Source: Micropruina sp. (GTDB taxonomy: Bacteria; Actinomycetota; Actinomycetes; Propionibacteriales; Propionibacteriaceae). Taken from it: a stretch of DNA of 5,534 nucleotides. Location: positions 2,428,203 to 2,433,736 of the forward strand of contig CP059261.1 of NCBI GenBank assembly GCA_013693855.1, read 5' to 3'. Positions 1 through 4,296 of this stretch are shown here, piece by piece. The notes under the pieces were generated by a model. The model was given only the letters and a program-made list of their open reading frames with translations. It had not been told where the DNA came from and made no database searches. The position numbers and the translations under genes were made by a program. Numbering within the stretch: the stretch's first letter is position 1; each line of letters begins with the position of its first letter.

Positions 1-762
1 CCCTACGGTATCGCGGTCTTCAAGTACGGCCGCCGCAAGTCGCTGAACTGGGAGGCGTGGAAGAACAACGAGGCGATCGGCGAACTGCAGGACCTGCCCG
101 GCAAGCTGGCCGCTGCGGCCCGCAACACCGAGTCCCTGAACGCGGTGTCGACGCTGCTGTTGGTCGATCCCAAGACCAACACCGCCTCCGACGTCAACAC
201 GGCGTTCTTCAAGGCCGCGAACGGCAACGCGCCGACGGCGCTGCCGCTGACCCGGGACAATCTGACGACCGTGCTCAACGGCATGGCCACGAAGAAGGAC
301 CCGGTCAGCGGCCGCACCATCGTCCGGCCCGAAATGGTCCTGGTGATCCCGAAAGCCCTGGAGCCGACGGCAATCGCCATCGTCGCCCCGCGGACGATCC
401 GCACCGAGGTTGTCAACGGATCAACCACCACGATCACCGAGATCGACAACCCGCTGGCGTCCCTGTCCTACGTCGTGGAGCCCATGCTCGACTACGTGAA
501 CGCCCACGCGAAGGCGGCGACCACGTGGTTCCTGGTGCCGAAGCCGCGCAGCCAGCGGCCGGCGCTGTGGACTGCGAAGCTCCGCGGCTACGAGCAGCCC
601 GACCTGCGGGTCAAGGCTGACGCCGGGCAGCGGATCGGCGGCGGCATGATCTCCCCGCTGGAGGGTTCGTTCGAGATCGACGACATCCAGTTCCGGGGCC
701 GTCACATCGTCGGCAACCAGACCGCTGACCCGCTGTTCACCTACGTGTCCCGCGGCGCCTGA
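1..762 (+). CDS. Phage major capsid protein (gpT/HK97-fold type), 5' partial
   Basis: This is the C-terminal part of the major capsid protein, which builds the icosahedral shell. The frame is open from the first base of the window to TGA at 760-762, giving 253 visible residues, so the start lies upstream. Near the visible N-terminus, about residues 8-44, is the segment KYGRRKSLNWEAWKNNEAIG followed by ELQDLP and a run of Ala-rich helix. This pattern of a YGR element, a WEA element and an acidic or amide-rich stretch is familiar from Mu gpT-like capsid proteins of actinobacteriophages. Further on there is a GRTIVRPEMVLVIPKALEP segment, the usual strand before the capsid P-domain, and a C-terminal FEIDDIQFRGRH stretch. 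Its position just before head-tail joining genes agrees. The family call is by recognition of pattern, not by a search. The frame shows no interruptions. Confidence 0.88.
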   Translation, partial: PYGIAVFKYGRRKSLNWEAWKNNEAIGELQDLPGKLAAAARNTESLNAVSTLLLVDPKTNTASDVNTAFFKAANGNAPTALPLTRDNLTTVLNGMATKKDPVSGRTIVRPEMVLVIPKALEPTAIAIVAPRTIRTEVVNGSTTTITEIDNPLASLSYVVEPMLDYVNAHAKAATTWFLVPKPRSQRPALWTAKLRGYEQPDLRVKADAGQRIGGGMISPLEGSFEIDDIQFRGRHIVGNQTADPLFTYVSRGA

Positions 763-793
763 CATTGACAGATCGCCTGAGGAGGAGCCGGAT

Positions 794-1180
794 ATGAGCG
801 TCACCGTCGCCAACGACGACATCGCCTATGTCCGGCTCCTCATCGGGGACGACTGCAAGATCCCCACCCAGCGGCTGTACACCGACGAGCAGCTGGCGAT
901 CCTGATCGGACGCACCACCGACTGCCGGCTGGCGGCCGCCGACGCGCTCGACCAGATCGCCTCCTCCGAGGCGCTGCTCAGCAAGAAGATCACGACCCAG
1001 GACCTGTCCACCGACGGCCCTGCGGTTGCCAAGTCGCTCCGGGAGCACGCCGCAGCGCTGCGCAGGCAGGTCGCCGACGCATCCGCCGCCTCAGCGGGTG
1101 AATGGGGTATGGAGATCACACGCGGTGTCGGATCCACCTGCGTCCCCGAGGGCACCGAGCGCCCGCTGTCCATCTGGTGA
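794..1180 (+). CDS. Head-tail connector (adaptor) protein
   Basis: This gene encodes a 128-residue protein, probably the adaptor that docks on the portal ring inside the neck after DNA packaging. The ATG at 794 is preceded by a perfect GAGGAGG at 779-785, spaced 8 bases away, so the start is secure. The N-terminus, residues 10-40, has IAYVRLLIGDD followed by LYTDEQLAILIGR, the usual opening of actinobacteriophage head-to-tail connectors. Residues 46-66 form an Ala-rich helix (AAADALDQIASSEALL). Residues 67-92 hold TTQDLSTDGPAVAKSLREHA and a further LRRQ helix, again typical of this family. The size fits: such adaptors are commonly 110-170 residues. It lies 31 bases after the capsid gene and its TGA (1178-1180) is 4 bases before the next start, suggesting translational coupling. 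Confidence 0.82.
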   Translation: MSVTVANDDIAYVRLLIGDDCKIPTQRLYTDEQLAILIGRTTDCRLAAADALDQIASSEALLSKKITTQDLSTDGPAVAKSLREHAAALRRQVADASAASAGEWGMEITRGVGSTCVPEGTERPLSIW

Positions 1181-1184
1181 CATC

Positions 1185-1601
1185 GTGGTCCGAATCCCCG
1201 TCGTGCCGGCCGGATGGGCCGAGCGTCACCGTGCGGTAGTGAATGGCTTCATGCCCGGTCATCAGGCCAAGGTCGAGCGGCCGAGCGGCGTCACGCGCGA
1301 CGCCCTCAACACCGAGGCCACGATCTACACCCAGATCTACTCCGGACCCTTCCTCATCGAACTCCTGTCAGACGGGGTGCCGCTCGACAGCGCGGGCCGC
1401 CCGATCGTGGTCGCCGATCATGTGGGCCGTGCCCCGATCGGCTGCGATGTCGAGGTGGGGGATCGTGTCACCTGCACCCAGTCCACCGACCCCCGCCAGG
1501 TGGGTCGGATCTACACGGTCGCCTACGTCGAATCCCAGGGGTACGCCGTCGACCGGCAGACGCTGCTCAAGGGCGTCGATCAGATCGTCACCGGCCGCTA
1601 G
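1185..1601 (+). CDS. DUF6093-like protein, probable head-tail stopper/neck protein
   Basis: This gene encodes 138 residues if it starts at GTG 1185. It resembles the DUF6093-type proteins found in this slot of actinobacteriophage genomes. Visible features are an N-terminal helix (GWAERHRAVVNGFMPGHQAKV, residues 10-30) leading into ERPSG, a TIYTQIYSGPFLIEL segment (residues 46-60), and a C-terminal beta-rich half with VEVGDRVTCTQSTDPRQVG and RIYTVAYVES (residues 89-117). The pattern of a 'VGD' turn, a 'Dp..vGr' turn and a final V..V strand suggests a small barrel, as in head-completion or stopper proteins. That role is inferred from order and fold impression only. The start is not certain: no clear ribosome site precedes 1185, and GTG 1203, GTG 1239 and ATG 1251 are in frame. 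GTG 1185 is preferred because it keeps the conserved-looking helix and lies 4 bases after the upstream stop. Confidence 0.68.
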   Translation: MVRIPVVPAGWAERHRAVVNGFMPGHQAKVERPSGVTRDALNTEATIYTQIYSGPFLIELLSDGVPLDSAGRPIVVADHVGRAPIGCDVEVGDRVTCTQSTDPRQVGRIYTVAYVESQGYAVDRQTLLKGVDQIVTGR

Positions 1602-1618
1602 GGGTCAAACGCCGGAAA

Positions 1619-1684
1619 GCCCGCGCGAAGCCCTCTACACCAGCGAAGGGCCATCGAGGAGAGTTCCAAACCGCTTGCGCGGGC
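1619..1684 (+). terminator. Possible stem-loop, terminator or attenuator
   Basis: The left arm GCCCGCGCGAAGC (1619-1631) is complementary to the right arm GCTTGCGCGGGC (1673-1684) over 12 base pairs with a single bulged G. The loop is about 41 bases and can pair further inside (CCTC with GAGG). Outside the stem, GGAAA (1614-1618) can also pair with TTTCC (1693-1697), leaving an 8-base bulge on the right side. The right arm is followed by GCGTCTCCTTTCCTCT, which is pyrimidine-rich but is not a clean T tract. The element lies just after the stop of the DUF6093-like gene. Terminator function is inferred; the long loop makes it weaker than the hairpin at 3282-3321. Confidence 0.42.
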
Positions 1685-1705
1685 GCGTCTCCTTTCCTCT
1701 CCGCA

Positions 1706-1730
1706 CCGGTCGCCCCGCCAAGGGCACCGG
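1706..1730 (+). other. Second small inverted repeat in the non-coding gap
   Basis: CCGGT (1706-1710) plus GCCC (1712-1715) pairs with GGGCACCGG (1722-1730), giving nine G/C-rich pairs with one bulged C and a six-base loop. It lies about 40 bases upstream of the ribosome site for the gp10-like gene. No T tract follows. In a high-GC genome such short hairpins also arise by chance, so a role in RNA stability or translation is only a suggestion. Confidence 0.3.
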
Positions 1731-1770
1731 GAAACAGATGCCCTGCCCCAGCGGCCCGCTCTCTTTGGCG

Positions 1771-1776
1771 AGGAGG
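1771..1776 (+). promoter_or_regulatory. Ribosome binding site that fixes the start of the gp10-like gene
   Basis: AGGAGG here is a full match to the anti-Shine-Dalgarno sequence. It overlaps the first possible GTG (1776), so that codon cannot be its start. It sits 5 bases before the in-frame GTG at 1782, which is therefore the better start. Confidence 0.75.
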
Positions 1777-1781
1777 TGCCT

Positions 1782-2123
1782 GTGCTGACCATTGACGCCT
1801 CCGAGCTCAATCAACTCCGGGCCGACCTCGGCATCGCCGGATACAAGGCGACGCGGGCCGCCCAGGTGGTGATCCGCAAGACCGCTGCGGATATCGCCGC
1901 TGAGGCTAAGCGGCTTGCCCCGGTCGACACCGGGATGCTGCGGGCAAGTATCGGCTACGACGTGTCAGCGTCAGGACTTGTTGCCATCATCGGTCCGACC
2001 GTCAGCTACGGCGCCTTCGTCGAGTTCGGCACCCGCCGCATGGCCCCGCACGCCTACATGGGCCCGGCCCTCGACCGATGCACCCCAGCCTACGTGTCCG
2101 CGATGGCGCAGATCGGACTCTGA
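1782..2123 (+). CDS. HK97-gp10-like phage morphogenesis protein
   Basis: This gene encodes 113 residues starting at GTG 1782, chosen for the AGGAGG at 1771-1776. It belongs by pattern to the HK97 gp10-like family, whose members act at the head-tail or tail-completion step. The diagnostic pieces are clear: an N-terminal helix with RAAQVVIRKTAADIAAEAKR (residues 25-44), then LAPVDTGMLRASI (46-58), then VSYGAFVEFGTRRMAPHAYM (74-93) and a final GPALDR helix. The family usually spans 100-150 residues, so this copy is full length. The frame is intact. It follows the 180-base gap and is 3 bases from the next candidate start (GTG 2127), suggesting coupled translation with the tail-terminator-like gene. 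Confidence 0.88.
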   Translation: MLTIDASELNQLRADLGIAGYKATRAAQVVIRKTAADIAAEAKRLAPVDTGMLRASIGYDVSASGLVAIIGPTVSYGAFVEFGTRRMAPHAYMGPALDRCTPAYVSAMAQIGL

Positions 2124-2126
2124 GCC

Positions 2127-2497
2127 GTGGACTACACACCGACGATCATCGACGCATGCCAGGCAGCGGTCCCCTGGTCCTAGACGGCCGCACCCAGGGC
2201 GCCGATCCGGAGGCCGCGCATGCCATCGTGTACGGCGGCAATCACACCCCGCAGGACCGGGCGCTCGATGCGCTGTCCCGCAAGGCCCTGCACTCATGGC
2301 AGGTCCTGTACGTCTCCAACAACCCGCTCGGCTGCCGGACCGGCACCCACGTCCTGACTGTCATCCTCGACGGACTGCGCATCGGCACCGCCCATGTTGA
2401 GGTCGTGTCTGTGTCGGAGCCGATCGAGGACCGCGACGACCCGAGCGTGTGGCGCTGGACGGCGACCATTTCCGCACAACTGCTGACCAGCAACTGA
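2127..2497 (+). CDS. Tail terminator-like protein, apparent -1 frameshift near 2171-2174
   Basis: Reading from GTG 2127 gives MDYTPTIIDACQAAVPWS and then TAG at 2181-2183. The long remaining frame starts LVLDGRTQGADPEAAHAIVY and runs to TGA 2495-2497. Joining them at the CCCC run (2171-2174), as if one C were missing, gives a 123-residue protein reading AAVPLVLDG across the join. The joined protein has the build of actinobacteriophage tail terminators: an N-terminal helix, a strand AHAIVYGGN, and a core with SWQVLYVSNNPLGCRTGTHV then LTVILDGLRI. It also matches them in place, between the gp10-like and tube genes. Such proteins cap the tube and join it to the neck. Alternatively, translation begins at ATG 2156 and gives an uninterrupted 113-residue protein, but no ribosome site precedes it and the first 15 codons from 2127 would go unexplained. 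The break could be a sequencing deletion, a real mutation or ribosomal slippage on CCCC. Confidence 0.65.
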
Positions 2498-2513
2498 CCG
2501 AGGAGGTCCCCCA

Positions 2514-2790
2514 ATGTTCGACTACGAGGCGTCAGACTTCGTCTGGGCAGTCGACAAGTACACCGGCCACGGCGCCCCCGCCACCGCTCGGCCCTGGACG
2601 CCCTGCCCGGCCGGTACAAGCCGGACGAGGATCACCCGGTGGTCGACTCGCGCGGCCGACTGCTGCCCCGGAGTACTCCACCAAGGGAGCGCGGCGTGCG
2701 CAGGCCGCACCCTCGGACCATGATCCGTCGCCCGCCGGCGACCAGCCCACCACCACGCCCGACGCTGAGCCTGAGGAGGCATCCGCATGA
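2514..2790 (+). CDS. Small uncharacterised tail-region protein, two apparent frameshifts
   Basis: ATG 2514 has a strong GAGGAGG at 2500-2506, spaced 7 bases, so a real gene starts here. I do not recognise a named function. The sensible protein moves through all three frames. It opens with MFDYEASDFVWAVDKYTGHG, then near 2589-2593 shifts to a frame reading ALDALPGRYKPDEDHPVVDS, then at the CCCC run 2666-2669 shifts to one reading PEYSTKGARRAQ and ending PEEASA. Each shift equals one missing base. The repaired product is 92 residues with an acidic, Pro-rich C-terminal tail, and its TGA (2788-2790) overlaps the next ATG in an ATGA. Read without repair, it gives 69 residues with an Arg/Cys-rich tail unlike a phage protein. 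Small proteins of this kind often sit between terminator and tube genes in actinobacteriophages; their role is unknown to me. Confidence 0.6.
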
Positions 2791-3274
2791 GCATGACCGT
2801 GTACGACCCCGACGAGACCCCGGCGGCCGGCAATGTCCTGATCGCCTTCGGCGCTGGATTCGCCAGCATCGCCGCCCCCAAGCTGTCCGAACTGACGATC
2901 AACGCCACCTGCTCGATCGAGCAGTTCGACACCTCGACCGACGTGTCCTACAAGTCAAAGCAAACCCTGTGCATGCTGGACGCGGAGGAGCAGGTCGACA
3001 AGCGCACGCGGAAGATCGCACCCTCACGATCAAGTCCGACAAGGCCAAGGAGACCGCACTGCGGGCGCTCCTAGTCGAGGATGCGCACATCTCAATCTTC
3101 GTCCGTCCCCAGGTGGCCTCGACGACCGCGTTGGCCGTTGCCGACAAGGGATGGGCTTTCAATGCGACGGTCGCAAAGTTCGATCCGCTGACGGTCTCCG
3201 TCGGCAATGACTTTGCATGGGTGATCGAGCTGTCCGAGGTGTCCCGCAACCTGAACGCCACCCTCACCGCGTAA
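2787..3274 (+). CDS. Major tail tube protein, apparent -1 frameshift near 3006-3011
   Basis: This gene probably encodes the tube subunit of the phage tail. ATG 2787 is preceded by GAGGAGG (2773-2779, spacing 7). The first frame covers MSMTVYDPDETPAAGNVLIA to about EEQVDKRT, then becomes Arg/Ser-rich nonsense ending at a stop near 3074. The frame one base back continues smoothly as AEDRTLTIKSDKAKETALRA to LSEVSRNLNATLTA and TAA at 3272-3274. One missing G in ACG-CGG (3006-3011) explains this and yields a 162-residue protein, a normal size for small tube proteins. The content supports the role: alternating beta-rich segments (APKLSELTINATCSIEQFDT, ALAVADKGWAFNATVAKF, SVGNDFAWVIELSEV), a position just before a tail chaperone pair, and a strong hairpin after the stop. 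The tube assignment is by context and fold impression rather than by a diagnostic motif. Confidence 0.7.
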
Positions 3275-3281
3275 CCGACAC

Positions 3282-3321
3282 GCCCCGGCCCGCGTCCCTG
3301 GGGGTCGATGCGGGCCGGGGC
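3282..3321 (+). terminator. Strong GC hairpin, probable terminator or attenuator
   Basis: GCCCCGGCCCGC (3282-3293) and GCGGGCCGGGGC (3310-3321) are perfectly complementary over 12 base pairs, with a 16-base loop. The hairpin begins 7 bases after the tail tube stop. No T run follows; instead there is CCATCCGCCCAAAAACCCC. In actinobacteria, GC-rich hairpins without a U tract are often proposed to end or reduce transcription or to protect the 3' end of an mRNA. In tailed phages a terminator after the tube gene helps keep the chaperone and tape measure products less abundant. Confidence 0.72.
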
Positions 3322-3360
3322 CCATCCGCCCAAAAACCCCTGACCGAAAGGGAACCCCAC

Positions 3361-3945
3361 ATGCCCTCAGTCGAATACCTACGCGAGAAGGCGCTACGGC
3401 ACCGGCCCACCCTCGACTACTCGATCTGCCTCGATCCTGACCTGCGTCAGCAGGTGGATCTGGCGACCGCCGCACTCGTCCAACTTCAGGCCCGGCGCGC
3501 CACCCTGGCGGCGATTCCTGCTGAAGATCGAGGCGCGAAGTCGCTGGCGGATACCGACCCTCTCAAGCAGCTAGACGAGCAGATCGCCCAGGCTGAGCAG
3601 GCGGTCGCCGATGCCGAGGCCAGTGCCGCTGACGAGGTGGTCGTCCTGCACTTCGCCCGGCTCGCTCCGGATGCCCACGACGAGGTCAGCACGGCGCACG
3701 CCAGGCCGGACGGGATACTCAAGCCCGAGTACTACCCGGCGGTCTGCGCCGCTGCCTATGTCAATGCGACCACCAGTGACGGGCAGGACCTCGACATGGA
3801 CTGGCCCCAGGCCTACGCCATGCTGAACACCGGCGACCGGGACCTCATCTTCATCGGCGTCCACAATCTCCACGCGCAGGCAGCCGTCATCCCTTTCAAC
3901 CTGGCGAGCTCTGGGCGGCCCGGCACGAGCTCACTGCCTGCCTGA
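3361..3945 (+). CDS. Tail assembly chaperone, unshifted (gpG-like) product
   Basis: This gene encodes a 194-residue protein ending at TGA 3943-3945. ATG 3361 has AAAGGGA (3347-3353) at 7 bases, and earlier in-frame codons run back through the hairpin and the tube gene, so this start is preferred. By analogy with lambda gpG, it would bind the tape measure protein and guide tail tube assembly without being in the final virion. Residues 28-50 and 66-90 are Leu/Ala/Gln-rich and suited to helical or coiled-coil pairing (VDLATAALVQLQARRATLAA; LDEQIAQAEQAVADAEASAA). Residues 92-103 have EVVVLHFARLAP, and 113-136 have HARPDGILKPEYYPAVCAAAYV-like content, resembling a compact domain. The last 15 residues (NLASSGRPGTSSLPA) are low in structure, as expected for a tail reached only when the ribosome does not shift. 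Support comes from the slippery site and the tape measure gene downstream. Confidence 0.75.
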   Translation: MPSVEYLREKALRHRPTLDYSICLDPDLRQQVDLATAALVQLQARRATLAAIPAEDRGAKSLADTDPLKQLDEQIAQAEQAVADAEASAADEVVVLHFARLAPDAHDEVSTAHARPDGILKPEYYPAVCAAAYVNATTSDGQDLDMDWPQAYAMLNTGDRDLIFIGVHNLHAQAAVIPFNLASSGRPGTSSLPA

Positions 3946-4274
3946 AACTCGGGCTCACCCCCGGCGAGTACAGCGGCCAGCGTCCCCGCGGGGGCAGGGT
4001 CGACTGGGTCGACCGGGCCATCATCACCGCATGGCTGCGCCTCACCGACGACGAGGCCCGCTGTGACAAGTGCGGTAGGCCTCGCGACGTCCACAAGGAC
4101 GACTCCGAGGCCGACTATCACCCCGCGTACTTCACGTGCACCGCGATGAAGAAGCTTGATCGCGCCCAGCGGAAGCTCTCTGACAAGGAGAAACGCGATC
4201 GCGAGCGGGGACTCGATCCCGATCGTGCGCGTACCTGGTTCACGTTCACAGACGCCGAGGGTCCGCCTCGCTGA
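3361..4274 (+). CDS. Tail assembly chaperone, -1 frameshift fusion (gpGT-like)
   Basis: When ribosomes slip by -1 at 3891-3897, residue 179 (Phe) is followed by QPGELWAARHELTACLKLGL and a further stretch to TGA 4272-4274. The fusion is 304 residues, of which 125 come from the -1 frame (read from 3897). The frame after the slip has no start codon before ATG 4146 that could make most of it, and it reads as protein throughout, so it must be reached from the upstream frame. In lambda, the gpGT form bridges the tape measure to tube subunits; the same role is inferred here. The extension carries a DRAIITAWLRLTDDEARC helix, a CDKC pair (Cys235, Cys238), a third Cys at 260 (YFTCTAM) and a charged KKLDRAQRKLSDKEKRDRER segment. 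A fourth zinc ligand in the usual CxxC place is absent. Because nearby genes appear to lack single bases, a sequencing slip must also be considered, but the canonical signal argues for a programmed event. Confidence 0.74.
3891..3897 (+). promoter_or_regulatory. Slippery heptamer CCCTTTC for -1 ribosomal frameshift
   Basis: The heptamer fits X XXY YYZ exactly, and the incoming frame reads it as C CCT TTC. After a -1 slip, the two tRNAs can re-pair with CCC and TTT. The upstream frame stops 46 bases later (3943-3945), while the frame after the slip is open for 125 codons. Both the position near the end of the chaperone gene and the -1 direction match tail chaperone genes of many dsDNA phages. 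Confidence 0.8.
3906..3932 (+). promoter_or_regulatory. Possible stimulatory stem-loop for the frameshift
   Basis: GAGCTC at 3906-3911 pairs with GAGCTC at 3927-3932, enclosing a 15-base loop in which GGG (3913-3915) can pair with CCC (3918-3920). GGC (3903-3905) can also pair with GCC (3936-3938) across a 3-base bulge. The main stem begins 8 bases after the slippery heptamer, within the usual spacing for a structure that pauses the ribosome. Folding has not been computed. Confidence 0.45.
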
Positions 4275-4296
4275 CCGACCTGGAGGGTGGGCGTCA

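Larger units (their letters stand above)
1602..1781 (+). other. 180-base non-coding gap with two possible hairpins
   Basis: This is the longest gap in the window, inside a module whose other genes mostly overlap or lie within about 30 bases of each other. I find no credible gene in it. The only ATG-started frame (1738) gives 16 residues and runs into the next gene's start. Two inverted repeats occupy much of it (annotated separately), followed by a pyrimidine-rich stretch at 1687-1702. It could hold an RNA control element or a terminator between the neck genes and the tail genes. It could also be the remnant of a lost small gene. No clear promoter hexamers are visible. Confidence 0.55.

Noticed and set aside
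57..822. Overlapping open frames at 57-620 (+), 3-449 (-) and 421-822 (-).
   Set aside because: They are shadows of the capsid gene in high-GC DNA. The capsid frame is uninterrupted and has recognisable family pattern.
1776..1781. GTG 1776 as the start of the gp10-like gene.
   Set aside because: It overlaps the AGGAGG ribosome site itself. GTG 1782 has proper spacing.
1214..1795. Two long + strand frames (1214-1795 and 1243-1788) crossing the DUF6093-like gene and the gap.
   Set aside because: Their products are Arg/Pro/Ser-rich without domain pattern, they have no ribosome site, and they overlap the better-supported gene. They do not make the gap coding.
2242..2932. Several - strand frames between 2242 and 2932.
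   Set aside because: They lie opposite the frame-broken tail genes, look like GC shadows and lack ribosome sites or family pattern. All credible genes here are on the + strand.
3217..3360. Extending the chaperone gene upstream to 3217.
   Set aside because: That would read through the end of the tube gene and the hairpin, and ATG 3361 has its own ribosome site.
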